A stretch of 64,000 nt of DNA from a virus, in IMG/VR virus record IMGVR_UViG_3300042894_006198, positions 94,311 to 158,310 of that record; one strand, 5' to 3'. The notes under the pieces were generated by a model, which saw only the letters and a list, made by a program, of their open reading frames with translations, searched no databases and was not told the DNA's origin. Shown one piece after another: positions 23,367-31,500 of this stretch (the stretch's first letter is position 1; every line of letters begins with the position of its first letter). The position numbers and the translations under genes were made by a program.

Positions 23367-23855
23367 ATGCCAAGATTTTTAGAAAGACAAAAAGCATTAC
23401 AAGCAGGGTTACCTACCTACTTTACAGGTAGACCATGTAAAAGAAATCATATTTCAGAACGTTTTACGTCTTCATGGATTTGTGTAGAATGTTCAAGAAT
23501 GGATCTTTATAAGTCTGACCGAGATCGTTATAGAGAAATGAAAAATACTTTAGAATTCCAATTTAGACAAAGAAGAAACGCTGCGCTTAAGAAAGGTATA
23601 CCATTTACTATAAATTATGAAGAATTAAATCAACCTGAATTTTGTCCAATATTAGGCATAAAACTAAACTATGGATGGGGTGGTTTAAATGGGCATCTTA
23701 GAGACCCTGCTAAAGCAACAATAGATAAAAAAATACCAAAGTTAGGCTATATAAAAGGAAATGTATATATAATATCTTGGAGAGCAAATAAGCTTAAATC
23801 TGATATGACATTAGATGAATTAGAAAAAATTTTAAACTATTTAAAAAAGGTATAA
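23367..23855 (+). CDS. HNH/VSR-like endonuclease, probably a free-standing homing endonuclease, 162 aa
   Basis: Start chosen at 23367, 4 nt after the preceding gene. The N-terminal zinc-binding pattern GRPCKRNHISERF / WICVEC is followed by EFCPILGIKLNYGWGG and GYIKGNVYIISWRANKLKSD. This order (C-P-x-LG-I ... GY-x-KGNV-x-IS-x-RAN-x-x-KSD) matches phage HNH-like nucleases, from memory. The normal SLDRI stretch reads TIDKKI here. It sits between gp32 and uvsX, a common place for such nucleases in T4-like genomes. Activity is uncertain. Confidence 0.7.
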   Translation: MPRFLERQKALQAGLPTYFTGRPCKRNHISERFTSSWICVECSRMDLYKSDRDRYREMKNTLEFQFRQRRNAALKKGIPFTINYEELNQPEFCPILGIKLNYGWGGLNGHLRDPAKATIDKKIPKLGYIKGNVYIISWRANKLKSDMTLDELEKILNYLKKV

Positions 23856-23858
23856 TCA

Positions 23859-24923
23859 ATGCAGAAACCGTTTGACATTGCACGTTTTCGTAAAGACGTA
23901 ACAAAAAGTATTGAAGGAATTAGTATAGGATTTCATGATCCTACTGATTGGATTTCTACAGGCAACTATGCTTTAAATTATCTAATCAGTGGTGATTTTA
24001 ATAAAGGTGTACCACTTGGAAAAGTCACTGTTTTTGCAGGTGAAAGTGGTAGTGGCAAATCATATATTTGCAGTGGAAATATCGTAAAAAATGCACAAGA
24101 ACAAGGTATCTATGTTGTTCTTATTGATAGTGAAAACGCACTTGATGAAAGTTGGCTACATGCACTAGGGGTTGATACAAGTGATGATAAATTACTTAAA
24201 ATGAATATGGCAATGATTGATGATGTTGCCAAAACTATCTCAACCTTTATGAAAGATTATAAAGAAACACCTGTTGCTGAAAGACCTAAAGTATTATTTG
24301 TTATTGACAGTTTAGGTATGTTAATGAGTCCAACTGAAGTAAACCAATTTGATAGTGGTGATTTAAAAGGTGACATGGGACGTAAAGCCAAAGCACTTAA
24401 AGCACTTGTCACTAATTGTGTAAACATGTTTGGTTCATTTAATGTAGGCTTAGTTGCTACTAATCATACATATGCTTCGCAAGATCCATACAACCCTGAC
24501 CCTAACGTAAGTGGTGGACAAGGATTTGTTTTCGCAAGCAGTATATTAGTTGCCATGAAAAAATTAAAACTCAAAGAAGATGAGGAAGGTAATAAAACTT
24601 CAGATGTGCTAGGCATACGTGCAGGATGTAAAGTAATGAAAACACGTTTTGCTAAACCATTTGAAGATGTTGAAGTACATATTCCGTATGAAACAGGTAT
24701 GAATCCTTATAGTGGATTTTTTGACCTAATTGAGAAAAAAGGATTTGTTACTAGAGAAGGTAACCGTTATATGTATACAGATCAAAACGGTGAAGTACAT
24801 CGTTACTTTCGTAAAGAATGGGCTAAAAACGAAAACGGTATTATGGATTTAGTAATGAAGGAATTCTCGCAACGTGAAAAACAAGTAAATACAGAATTAG
24901 CGGAGGCTGAACAAAATGCTTGA
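23859..24923 (+). CDS. uvsX: UvsX-type RecA recombinase, 354 aa
   Basis: DNA strand-exchange ATPase used for recombination-dependent replication and repair. Walker A is GESGSGKS (residues 61-68), Walker B is KVLFVIDS near 150, and DNA-binding loop sequence ATNHTYASQDPYNPDPNV is visible. Length is close to T4 UvsX. It is followed, with an 8-nt overlap, by a small acidic gene and then a UvsY-like gene, and preceded by gp32, so the whole mediator set is together. Confidence 0.92.
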   Translation: MQKPFDIARFRKDVTKSIEGISIGFHDPTDWISTGNYALNYLISGDFNKGVPLGKVTVFAGESGSGKSYICSGNIVKNAQEQGIYVVLIDSENALDESWLHALGVDTSDDKLLKMNMAMIDDVAKTISTFMKDYKETPVAERPKVLFVIDSLGMLMSPTEVNQFDSGDLKGDMGRKAKALKALVTNCVNMFGSFNVGLVATNHTYASQDPYNPDPNVSGGQGFVFASSILVAMKKLKLKEDEEGNKTSDVLGIRAGCKVMKTRFAKPFEDVEVHIPYETGMNPYSGFFDLIEKKGFVTREGNRYMYTDQNGEVHRYFRKEWAKNENGIMDLVMKEFSQREKQVNTELAEAEQNA

Positions 24924-25179
24924 TACAGTTGCAGCAGTATATGAAGTGCTCAAACGTTATATCAATACTACTGATATGCGTGATGCAGCAGAAGATGTAT
25001 TGAATGTTCTTGTTGATCATGACTTAAGTTACGATGAAATACGTGACGCTTTTATAGGTGAAAAAGAAATGGTAAGCGCACTAAAAGCTTACCAAGCAGA
25101 CGAAGATGATTTTGATGATGATGAGGACTTCGCAGAAGACGAAGATGATTGGTATAACGAAGATGACGATTATCAGTAA
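24916..25179 (+). CDS. Acidic small protein between uvsX and uvsY-like genes, 87 aa
   Basis: A helical N-terminal half (VAAVYEVLKRYINTTDMRDA) is followed by an extremely acidic tail of Asp and Glu (residues 55-87) that resembles a DNA mimic or an ssDNA-binding-protein tail. It overlaps uvsX by 8 nt and is 2 nt before the uvsY-like gene, suggesting a recombination accessory. No family recognised. Confidence 0.65.
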   Translation: MLDTVAAVYEVLKRYINTTDMRDAAEDVLNVLVDHDLSYDEIRDAFIGEKEMVSALKAYQADEDDFDDDEDFAEDEDDWYNEDDDYQ

Positions 25180-25181
25180 TC

Positions 25182-25643
25182 ATGGGTTGGTTTACAGAAA
25201 TAACACAGGATATCTCAGTACTACCTGAGTTTATCGAGCATTATCATCATGAACTTAACCAAGCTAAACATGAAGTAAAGATAATTAAAGGCGAACGTGT
25301 TGAACGATTGTTGGCGATGCTGCCTGGGGTGACGGAGCATCGTTTTAACCAACTACAAGAAATTGAAGCTATCCTTGATTATATGAATGGGCAACTTCGT
25401 AAAACACGTAGCTTAGCTTTTAAAAAATATTTAGAGAATTATCCACGTCAGCTAACATCACGTGATGCTGAACGTTATGCTGATGCTGAGCAAGATGTTA
25501 TTGACATGGAAACCCTAGTCAATGAAGTTGCATTGATGCGTAATCAATGGTTAGGTATTATGAAAGCACTTGAGTCTAAAAACTTTATGTTGGGGCATAT
25601 CGTACGTTTGCGTGTTGCAGGAATGGAAGATATTACAATTTAA
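25182..25643 (+). CDS. UvsY-like recombination mediator (by context), 153 aa
   Basis: Helical, charged protein (LPEFIEHYHHELNQAKHEVK, IEAILDYMNGQLRKTRSLAF, VNEVALMRNQWLGIMKAL). Size and position behind uvsX fit UvsY, which loads UvsX onto gp32-coated ssDNA. The sequence pattern is like proteins annotated as UvsY-like in aquatic T4-like phages, from memory; no diagnostic motif exists. Confidence 0.6.
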   Translation: MGWFTEITQDISVLPEFIEHYHHELNQAKHEVKIIKGERVERLLAMLPGVTEHRFNQLQEIEAILDYMNGQLRKTRSLAFKKYLENYPRQLTSRDAERYADAEQDVIDMETLVNEVALMRNQWLGIMKALESKNFMLGHIVRLRVAGMEDITI

Positions 25644-25656
25644 TATAAAAAAACAC

Positions 25657-25685
25657 TTGACAGGTTATCTAAATTCACTTATACT
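25657..25685 (+). promoter_or_regulatory. Sigma-70-type promoter, TATC-core class
   Basis: TTGACA, 17 nt (GGTTATCTAAATTCACT), TATACT; ATAGTTAG follows at about +6. Drives the gene at 25720. Confidence 0.85.
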
Positions 25686-25719
25686 TCCCATATAGTTAGT
25701 CAACACCAAGGGGAATACG

Positions 25720-26013
25720 ATGAAAATTGCAGTTTACACTCAATACTTCGAAAACTACGGTACTGTTGAAGCTCCTCGTTGGAAGTCCAAAGGTGGTTCA
25801 ACCTATCTTATAAACAACCTTAGTGTTAAAGATGTTTTCTTCTTAAAAGACAACCTCGATGTAATTAGTGACAAATTTAACTTTAGCAATGAGTTTGCTG
25901 AGGAAATCGTTGCTAACTTTACTATTCACGATGATGACGATATGTCATTCTGTAAAGAGTGGGAATTACCCTATATGAAACAGTTTTCACGTAGCGACTT
26001 TGCCACTGCTTGA
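25720..26013 (+). CDS. Hypothetical protein, 97 aa
   Basis: Begins MKIAVYTQYFENYGTVEAPR and ends with an acidic segment and QFSRSDFATA. Strong Shine-Dalgarno sequence (AAGGGGA). The TGA stop lies inside the -35 box of the next promoter. Function unknown; the canonical promoter suggests early expression. Confidence 0.75.
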   Translation: MKIAVYTQYFENYGTVEAPRWKSKGGSTYLINNLSVKDVFFLKDNLDVISDKFNFSNEFAEEIVANFTIHDDDDMSFCKEWELPYMKQFSRSDFATA

Positions 26014-26038
26014 CAGTGGTAGAGTTTTTACCTATAAT
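26010..26038 (+). promoter_or_regulatory. Sigma-70-type promoter overlapping a stop codon
   Basis: TTGACA, 17 nt, TATAAT (consensus in both boxes). The TGA of the -35 box is the stop codon of the gene ending at 26013. TATAGTAAATAC follows the -10 box. Confidence 0.85.
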
Positions 26039-26072
26039 CACTATATAGTAAATACTTCAAAAGGAAACAAAA

Positions 26073-26789
26073 ATGATGTATGCGAATCGTGAAGCTGAAG
26101 AAAACATGATTTTTGTGCGTTCCCGTATTAAGTATTCACACGGTGTATACACGTCACCCAAACAACGTTGGTTTTGGATGGACAAACCAAAAGATCTTAT
26201 TGAAAAAGAAGATCGTACTACTCCTTATGGACTAGAAGTTAAAGCAGGTGAACGTATCTTATCGATTGATTCTGTTGCTGTATGGGCAGGATATGGTGTA
26301 CGTAGTAAAGTACCTGTTGTCCATGTCGCAATCCTTGATCGTGTTGGTGTACGTGCTTTCTATAAACTAGGTGGTAAGGGTAACCTACGTGATGGTTGGG
26401 CACCTGACCCCAAGAAAACTAAATTAGTGTGGGAGCGTCCTGCAGATGTTGTGGGATTACCTGAAGAAGAACCCAAAGAAGTTAAAAAATCTGTAAAAAT
26501 GGGTGAAGTTGGTGATACCATCATCGTAGAGGGTACCGTAGTCAAGCATGAAGTGTTGCCAACTGTTTATGGTACTGTTGACAAGTTTATTATTAAAGAT
26601 GCTAATGACAACCTATACATGTACAAGGGTACAAAGTTTCTAACTGAAAAAGGTGGTTTCGTTAAACTTGAGACTAAAGTAAAAGATCACTTTGAGATGG
26701 GTGACGCATCTAATAATTGGATCACCATTCTTGGTGGTAAGGGTAAAAATTCGATGAATGTGTTAATTCAAGAAAGTTTTCAAACATGA
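26073..26789 (+). CDS. Hypothetical protein, 238 aa
   Basis: Two parts: an N-terminal region with AGERILSIDSVAVWAGYGVR and DRVGVRAFYKLGGKGN, and a C-terminal region with GDTIIVEGTVVKHEVLP and FIIKDANDNLYMYKGTK that reads like a small beta-barrel (OB-like). Strong promoter and Shine-Dalgarno sequence (AAAAGGAAA). A nucleic-acid-binding role is possible but unsupported. Confidence 0.7.
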   Translation: MMYANREAEENMIFVRSRIKYSHGVYTSPKQRWFWMDKPKDLIEKEDRTTPYGLEVKAGERILSIDSVAVWAGYGVRSKVPVVHVAILDRVGVRAFYKLGGKGNLRDGWAPDPKKTKLVWERPADVVGLPEEEPKEVKKSVKMGEVGDTIIVEGTVVKHEVLPTVYGTVDKFIIKDANDNLYMYKGTKFLTEKGGFVKLETKVKDHFEMGDASNNWITILGGKGKNSMNVLIQESFQT

Positions 26790-26932
26790 GATTATTAATT
26801 AAAGATTATAAGTTGACACCTTTAGGTTGGTTTATTGCATTGTTGTTTGGATTGTTTTATGTACCACTATGGATATTATTTCATCCTAAAGAATTTTGGC
26901 AAGAATCTTTAAAACCATGGTTTAAAGAATGA
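26786..26932 (+). CDS. Small membrane protein, 48 aa
   Basis: ATGA overlap with the previous gene and 4-nt overlap with the next. One strong hydrophobic segment (GWFIALLFGLFYVPLWILF) followed by a short charged tail, so a single-span inner-membrane protein. Function unknown. Confidence 0.65.
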   Translation: MRLLIKDYKLTPLGWFIALLFGLFYVPLWILFHPKEFWQESLKPWFKE

Positions 26933-27141
26933 ATAATCACTTACGTACTATTGCAACTAAAGCTAGTCGTGATATTGATTTAGCATATATGGGTGATGCT
27001 TATGCCATCTCACTTACTAAAGCCATTATTAAAGATTTAACTGATGAATTAGGCAAGGTTAAATGGATGGGCGATGATGAAGGATGGGACAAAGCTATAC
27101 AAGCTGTACAAAAAGAAATTAAATCACGTTATGGGTTGTGA
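26929..27141 (+). CDS. Hypothetical protein, 70 aa
   Basis: Helical protein starting MNNHLRTIATKASRDIDLAY, overlapping the membrane gene by ATGA. Its end overlaps the end of the minus-strand gene at 27124 by 18 nt, tail to tail. Confidence 0.68.
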   Translation: MNNHLRTIATKASRDIDLAYMGDAYAISLTKAIIKDLTDELGKVKWMGDDEGWDKAIQAVQKEIKSRYGL

Positions 27142-27417
27142 TCGATTGTTGATAACTTCATCATAAGTTTTTACAATATCTAATTCTTGTGGGTCATGAT
27201 TTTTATCATAAGGCACAGGTAATTCTTGCCATTCGTTTTCGCTTACATCACATGTAATTAAAATTTTATATTTGTGTCCATCACTTGTATAAAGTTCGAT
27301 ATTTTCCAAACCTATAACACTATGGCTTGCTTTAATCAGTGCTTCACCTAGTGATTTTAGTGCCAATTTTTCACCAATAATATATGCACGTCCGTTAGGT
27401 TCAGAATGATTGTGCAT
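27124..27417 (-). CDS. Hypothetical protein, 97 aa
   Basis: Start chosen at the ATG at 27417 because AGGTAGG precedes it at good spacing; a GTG at 27444 would overlap the polymerase gene. Contains GRAYIIGEKLALKSLGEAL and HKYKILITCDVSENEW, a pattern seen in small phage proteins. Co-directional with, and immediately downstream of, the DnaE-type polymerase. Confidence 0.65.
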   Translation of the reverse strand: MHNHSEPNGRAYIIGEKLALKSLGEALIKASHSVIGLENIELYTSDGHKYKILITCDVSENEWQELPVPYDKNHDPQELDIVKTYDEVINNRSQPIT

Positions 27418-27436
27418 ATGTAACCTACCTTTTATA

Positions 27437-29110
27437 TTATTCACGATATAAATCCTTTATTTTAAAACGCTTATGTTTTTTGACGGTAACATACTCCGTA
27501 TTATTTTTATAACCTAATTGACCAACGCCCCATAATATAGGTTGATCATGAAAACTAATGGCTTTGTCAACAATTACGTCAAGGTATCGATTGTTACCTG
27601 TTCCTAATGTAACAAATGTTATATATTCTTTTGGTTTACTTTTGAAAACACGATAGTTAGCTACTAGACCACAGAATTCGATTTCACCTGGTTTGCGGAT
27701 TTCATTGCAAAAAGGTAAGAATTTTTTACTGTGCCATTTGCCCTCTTTAGATAATTCTGATAGTTCATTGCCTTCGTAAATACTAACCACTGCGTCAGCC
27801 AATTTAGCCTCGTGATGATATACCCATCGACTATAACTACCTTGACAATGTTTTAAAGTAGCTTGCCAAAACTTTTGTGGGTTATGTGCTTTTTGATAGG
27901 CAATCGCCCATATTAGTCGCCCTAAATTTATGGCATGAGCACGACACAAACCAAAATTACTAAGTTCACGTAGAGCAAAAAATATTTCTTCTTTGTGCTC
28001 ATGTTCGCCAATCATTTTCATAAATTCAAATATTTTTTCTTCGTCTTTTTTGGCAAATGCTCTGCGCCACATATCAGCATCATATTGGTTACAACCTAAC
28101 AATTCACTAATTAATATGATGGCATCATCCTCAAAAACTATAGTATTATTAAAATTATCCTTGCTCCAATCTTGAAAAAAACTGGCTTTACGTCTACCTT
28201 GTGTAGCAACAGGTCTGATTAAAGCAGTTGCCAATACACAATCTTCACGTTTCTTTGGTTTTATTGCACGTAATAATCGACGCATGGCAGGACTTTCAGC
28301 TTGCGTTACACCAAGTACATTACCACTACTCAATAATTCAGATGTTTTTTCATCATACTCAGGATAGTCTAATAAGTTCATATTAGGATCAATCTCGTGC
28401 AATTGTGATAATCCACGATTAGCAAGAATATCAATTTTAAAATGTTCTAAATCTTCAATCTCATATTTGTCGAGTAAAATTTGATTTTGAGCATTGATCA
28501 AACTTTTAGGTACAGAACGATCAAAGATTAGTATTCCACCACAATGTTTACTAATACATCGTTTTTTACCAAGTAATTTATTTGCCAATCGTTTAGCATC
28601 TTCAGCATATTCAGGAACAACTTTTTCTAAATTTAAATCACGTGGTAGTCTACCTTTTGCGCCAAAGCGTTTAGCTGCTTCACGCACTGCGCTTTTTTCT
28701 TTATAGGTAACATAATTGCTTACTCTAGCTGATTGACCTTTCCATTTGTTAAATATTCGATTCATAACTGTTTCTTGTTGCCAATGTGGAAAGTCTAAAT
28801 CAATGTCAGGCAAATCATCACGCTTAGGGTTCATGAAGCGTGATAGTGGTATTTTTTCTTTAATTGGGTCAACGTCACTAATTCCAAGTAACCAACATAC
28901 TAAACTACTACCTGCGCTACCACGTGTCATGTGTGGTATGTCAACCGTAAGTTTTAATATATCAACCACTCGTAAAAAATGCTTTGCAAAGTTAAGATCA
29001 AGTATGAGATTTAATTCTTCTTCAAGTCTTGATTCGTATTCAGGTAGTTGGGGTAATGATCTTGTAAAGTGACTAACTAACGTTTCTAATTGCTTTAATC
29101 TTTCTTCCAT
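27437..29110 (-). CDS. DnaE-type (family C) DNA polymerase core without PHP domain, 557 aa
   Basis: Resembles the catalytic part of bacterial DNA polymerase III alpha. TRGSAGSSLVCWLLGISDVD (62-81) and RFMNPKRDDLPDIDLDFP follow the alpha-subunit pattern. The catalytic acids are Asp 102 and 104 in PDIDLDF and Asp 227 in HFKIDIL. A C-terminal OB-fold-like stretch (CGLVANYRVFKSKPKEYITF) is present. Bacterial DnaE is about 1,160 residues and starts with a PHP domain, which is missing here. It might be an auxiliary or repair polymerase, or a replicase with help from other subunits; no family B polymerase is in this window. Minus strand, opposite to its neighbours. A CATAAATA box lies upstream near 29154. 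Confidence 0.85.
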   Translation of the reverse strand: MEERLKQLETLVSHFTRSLPQLPEYESRLEEELNLILDLNFAKHFLRVVDILKLTVDIPHMTRGSAGSSLVCWLLGISDVDPIKEKIPLSRFMNPKRDDLPDIDLDFPHWQQETVMNRIFNKWKGQSARVSNYVTYKEKSAVREAAKRFGAKGRLPRDLNLEKVVPEYAEDAKRLANKLLGKKRCISKHCGGILIFDRSVPKSLINAQNQILLDKYEIEDLEHFKIDILANRGLSQLHEIDPNMNLLDYPEYDEKTSELLSSGNVLGVTQAESPAMRRLLRAIKPKKREDCVLATALIRPVATQGRRKASFFQDWSKDNFNNTIVFEDDAIILISELLGCNQYDADMWRRAFAKKDEEKIFEFMKMIGEHEHKEEIFFALRELSNFGLCRAHAINLGRLIWAIAYQKAHNPQKFWQATLKHCQGSYSRWVYHHEAKLADAVVSIYEGNELSELSKEGKWHSKKFLPFCNEIRKPGEIEFCGLVANYRVFKSKPKEYITFVTLGTGNNRYLDVIVDKAISFHDQPILWGVGQLGYKNNTEYVTVKKHKRFKIKDLYRE

Positions 29111-29182
29111 AATGTGCCTTAGTGTAGTAATAGTATGTTGTAAGCATGGTTATTTATGGATGCCGATGCCGAAGAATAAAAT

Positions 29183-29211
29183 TTGACAAGGTTGTAAGGG
29201 TATGGTACAAT
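29183..29211 (+). promoter_or_regulatory. Sigma-70-type promoter
   Basis: TTGACA, 17 nt, TACAAT, in the divergent gap after the minus-strand polymerase start. Shine-Dalgarno AAGGAGA follows before the ATG at 29237. Confidence 0.8.
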
Positions 29212-29236
29212 GCAGTATTGTACAAGGAGAACAAAC

Positions 29237-29374
29237 ATGATTTATTTGTTTATCAGTGCATTGACTTTGATGATAGCAGTAAAAGACTTTAATGATATGG
29301 ACAATAAGCTAGGATGGTTTGGTATTGTAATATCTGCTTGTAACTTTTCAGCTTTTTTATTTGAATATTTCTAA
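29237..29374 (+). CDS. Small membrane protein, 45 aa
   Basis: Two hydrophobic stretches (YLFISALTLMIAV and WFGIVISACNFSAFLF) around a short DFNDMDNK loop, so a possible hairpin membrane protein. A very good Shine-Dalgarno sequence and a canonical promoter support it. Function unknown. Confidence 0.65.
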   Translation: MIYLFISALTLMIAVKDFNDMDNKLGWFGIVISACNFSAFLFEYF

Positions 29375-29377
29375 ATA
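29370..29377 (+). promoter_or_regulatory. Late-promoter-like box TCTAAATA
   Basis: Ends 5 nt before the ATG at 29383, the same spacing as other late-type boxes; overlaps the preceding stop codon, so partly coincidental. Confidence 0.35.
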
Positions 29378-29382
29378 TACCT

Positions 29383-29517
29383 ATGAGTAATTTTATTTGG
29401 TTTATACTAGGTGCTCTATTATGTTTCTTACTTGGAGCTATCATAGGATTTTGGGTAGAGGAATTAACTTATTCGCCACTTACACGTGGTTTTTATGAAT
29501 GTAAAGGATGTTGGTAA
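29383..29517 (+). CDS. Small membrane protein with C-terminal Cys pair, 44 aa
   Basis: One strong membrane helix (WFILGALLCFLLGAIIGFWV) then TRGFYECKGCW, ending in a C-x-x-C pair. Overlaps the next gene by one base (TAATG). Confidence 0.62.
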   Translation: MSNFIWFILGALLCFLLGAIIGFWVEELTYSPLTRGFYECKGCW

Positions 29518-29744
29518 TGAAATTGTTTGATACGTATGAAAATATTGATAGTATGAAACCTTGTATGAAGCGACCTATTGTTGTACATGCGGTACAAGTT
29601 CATGAAGAATTTAGAGTAAATAGTTTAGAAGGTGACTATGCACAAGGTAAAGCAGGTGATTACTTAATGCGTGGTATAAACGGTGAACTGTATATTTGTG
29701 ACCGTGAAATTTTTGAGAAAACATACGATTTTGTAAATGTCTGA
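29517..29744 (+). CDS. PGDYG-domain protein, 75 aa
   Basis: Reads RPIVVHAVQVHEEFRVNSLE, then GKAGDYLMRGINGELYI and EIFEKTYDFV. This is the pattern of the small PGDYG domain common in phages and their hosts (here AGDYL in place of PGDYG). Function of the family is unclear. Start chosen at 29517 (overlap with the previous stop). Confidence 0.7.
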   Translation: MKLFDTYENIDSMKPCMKRPIVVHAVQVHEEFRVNSLEGDYAQGKAGDYLMRGINGELYICDREIFEKTYDFVNV

Positions 29745-29973
29745 TAAATTAGTTGAATTAATTAAACGTGCAGGATTTAGTAAAACTTACGAACAAGTTC
29801 GACTTGAACGTTTGATATGGCTAACTGCACTAGAAATTAGTCCACTATTAACTGAAGAAGATTGGACAAAAGTAAAAGAATTGTTGCAGTTACCTGATGA
29901 TGTACAGCAACGTAAAAACTTTAATTACTTAACAAAATTTAAACAAGAAGATCCTGAAGGATATATGAAATAG
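29737..29973 (+). CDS. Hypothetical protein, 78 aa
   Basis: Helical charged protein (MSDKLVELIKRAGFSKTYEQ) overlapping the PGDYG gene by 8 nt. It ends in a Lys/Asp/Glu-rich stretch. No family recognised. Confidence 0.65.
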   Translation: MSDKLVELIKRAGFSKTYEQVRLERLIWLTALEISPLLTEEDWTKVKELLQLPDDVQQRKNFNYLTKFKQEDPEGYMK

Positions 29974-29988
29974 TTGTAAAAATACAAC

Positions 29989-30017
29989 TTGACAGTATAT
30001 CCAATTTTTACTATAAT
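29989..30017 (+). promoter_or_regulatory. Sigma-70-type promoter, TATC-core class
   Basis: TTGACA, GTATATCCAATTTTTAC, TATAAT, then CTATAGTC and a GGAGATAG Shine-Dalgarno. A textbook member of the family. Confidence 0.88.
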
Positions 30018-30046
30018 TTCTCTATAGTCAGATATAGGAGATAGAC

Positions 30047-30406
30047 ATGCCACTCGTTCAATACATGGATCACACTCACCCTGATGCATTCGTAGATTTT
30101 GAAAAGCTTGAACCAATGGTTAATACAGGTTATACCAAACCATGTCCTGTTTGCCAATGTTACGGTGGTTGGAATCTTAAACTCAACGCATACCCTTTAC
30201 ACAATTATCCCAATACTGCAGAAAATCGTCATCGTTATTCGCACTTTCGCAGTAACTGCTCACATTGTAACGGGTATGGTTATACGTTACCTACTGAAAC
30301 TTGCAGTGGTCATGAGTGGGAGCGCAAGCAAAACCTAGGTCGTTGCTACAATTTATATGTGTGTATAAAATGCAACAAGCACATGGAAGTTGATTCTAGT
30401 GATTAA
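30047..30406 (+). CDS. Zinc-ribbon-like protein, 119 aa
   Basis: Three C-x-x-C pairs: CPVCQCYGGW, CSHCNGYGYT and CIKC, the first two like DnaJ-type C-x-x-C-x-G repeats. Likely binds one or two zinc ions. Strong early-type promoter. Could be a small nucleic-acid- or protein-binding takeover factor; no specific family. Confidence 0.72.
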   Translation: MPLVQYMDHTHPDAFVDFEKLEPMVNTGYTKPCPVCQCYGGWNLKLNAYPLHNYPNTAENRHRYSHFRSNCSHCNGYGYTLPTETCSGHEWERKQNLGRCYNLYVCIKCNKHMEVDSSD

Positions 30407-30413
30407 ATAGTAC

Positions 30414-30839
30414 ATGGAACATAATTTTTACAAACTTAAACAACGTTTACAAGAACAAGGATGGTATGTTGCATGGGCACATCCTTGTTGCCAAACTTGT
30501 GCATGGCAAGAAGTACCATATGAACATCCTGATGGGCCTAATGAAGGTAAGGAATTAGATTGGAATAAATTACTATTCAATCATGAACAAGATTGCAACA
30601 TGGAATGTGAGTATGACGAAGAAAATGATGAATACATCTTACCTGATGGCATGACAAAAGATGATTACTGCACATTTCCAACACACAAACCTGAACAAAC
30701 ATCAGGCTCATTATTTTGTTTCAATGGTGATGAACAAGGTGTAAAAAACTTAATCGAAGTATTACCAATCATTGAAGAAAGCGGATGCACTTGGAGTTGG
30801 AACAAAACAGGTAATGCAAGAATTTACATAGGGTGGTAG
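30414..30839 (+). CDS. DUF6891-like protein, 141 aa
   Basis: GWYVAWAHPCCQTCAWQEVP near the start and a C-terminal SGCTWSWNKTGNARIYIGW recall the DUF6891 family (CCQ-x-C motif, then a W-x-G/N end), from memory. ATTAAATA lies 4 nt before the ATG. Function unknown; the Cys cluster may bind metal. Confidence 0.6.
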   Translation: MEHNFYKLKQRLQEQGWYVAWAHPCCQTCAWQEVPYEHPDGPNEGKELDWNKLLFNHEQDCNMECEYDEENDEYILPDGMTKDDYCTFPTHKPEQTSGSLFCFNGDEQGVKNLIEVLPIIEESGCTWSWNKTGNARIYIGW

Positions 30840-30857
30840 TTGTATAATTACAACGTA

Positions 30858-30886
30858 TTGACAATATATCTCAATTAATGTACAAT
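30858..30886 (+). promoter_or_regulatory. Sigma-70-type promoter, TATC-core class
   Basis: TTGACA, ATATATCTCAATTAATG, TACAAT, upstream of the gene at 30923. Confidence 0.85.
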
Positions 30887-30922
30887 AGTTTTTGTGGTGA
30901 TTAATTCTTAACGGAGATTGAA

Positions 30923-31219
30923 ATGAGTAAAGCCCTAGTAAACAAACTTGCCAAGATTCGTGCTGAAATTGCTCTCTTGAAGGTAGCAGAAAAGAAGGTT
31001 GAAACTGCGTTGATTACTGCTGCCAATTTCGATAGCATGACTTTTTTCGGTACTGCTACGGTTGCCACGGTAGTTCCCCAACACGAACGTGCTAGTGTTA
31101 AATATGAAGCTATGGTGCGTGATGTACTTGGTGATGCCAAAGTAGAATCGCTTGCTGAAGCATATACCAAAATCAGCAAAGTTAGTGCTGCTGTGAAATT
31201 GTCAACCTTAGTAAAATAA
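30923..31219 (+). CDS. Hypothetical helical protein, 98 aa
   Basis: MSKALVNKLAKIRAEIALLK coiled-coil-like N-terminus, then a Thr/Val-rich middle and a helical end. Shine-Dalgarno CGGAG. Higher G+C than its neighbours. No family recognised. Confidence 0.7.
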   Translation: MSKALVNKLAKIRAEIALLKVAEKKVETALITAANFDSMTFFGTATVATVVPQHERASVKYEAMVRDVLGDAKVESLAEAYTKISKVSAAVKLSTLVK

Positions 31220-31222
31220 TTC

Positions 31223-31251
31223 TTGACTACAGATATATTTTTAGATATACT
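31223..31251 (+). promoter_or_regulatory. Sigma-70-type promoter
   Basis: TTGACT, 17 nt, TATACT, then CTGTAGTAACTAATAA, the initial-transcript motif shared with other promoters here. Confidence 0.8.
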
Positions 31252-31288
31252 TGTATCTGTAGTAACTAATAAACAAAAGGAACAGACG

Positions 31289-31462
31289 ATGAGCATTTTC
31301 AAGAAGATCAAAGAGTTTTTCAATGAACCAGATCAAATGGAGTTGATTGAAGAGCGATTCTACAAGAAGTTGGAAGACATGAATGCTCACCCTGAAAAGT
31401 ACCAACACATTCTGAACAAGAACTCTGCCCAATCTAAGATTCCTCCAGTGTCTCTGTTTTAA
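31289..31462 (+). CDS. Small protein, 57 aa
   Basis: Starts MSIFKKIKEFFNEPDQMELI behind AAAAGGAA. An amphipathic N-terminal helix is likely. The stop codon is the first base triplet of the 26-nt repeat that carries the next promoter. Unknown function. Confidence 0.65.
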   Translation: MSIFKKIKEFFNEPDQMELIEERFYKKLEDMNAHPEKYQHILNKNSAQSKIPPVSLF

Positions 31463-31485
31463 CCCTACAGGTTGACAGGTCTTTG
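31460..31485 (+). repeat. 26-nt promoter repeat, copy 1 of 3
   Basis: Identical 26-nt sequence starting with the upstream gene's TAA stop, then CCCTACAGG and TTGACAGGTCTTTG. Copies at 32302-32327 and 33233-33258. Confidence 0.9.
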
Positions 31486-31500
31486 AAGTGGTTGTATAAT
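31472..31500 (+). promoter_or_regulatory. Sigma-70-type promoter in repeat copy 1
   Basis: TTGACA, 17 nt (GGTCTTTGAAGTGGTTG), TATAAT, then TATAGTAAAC and AAGGAGC. Confidence 0.85.
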
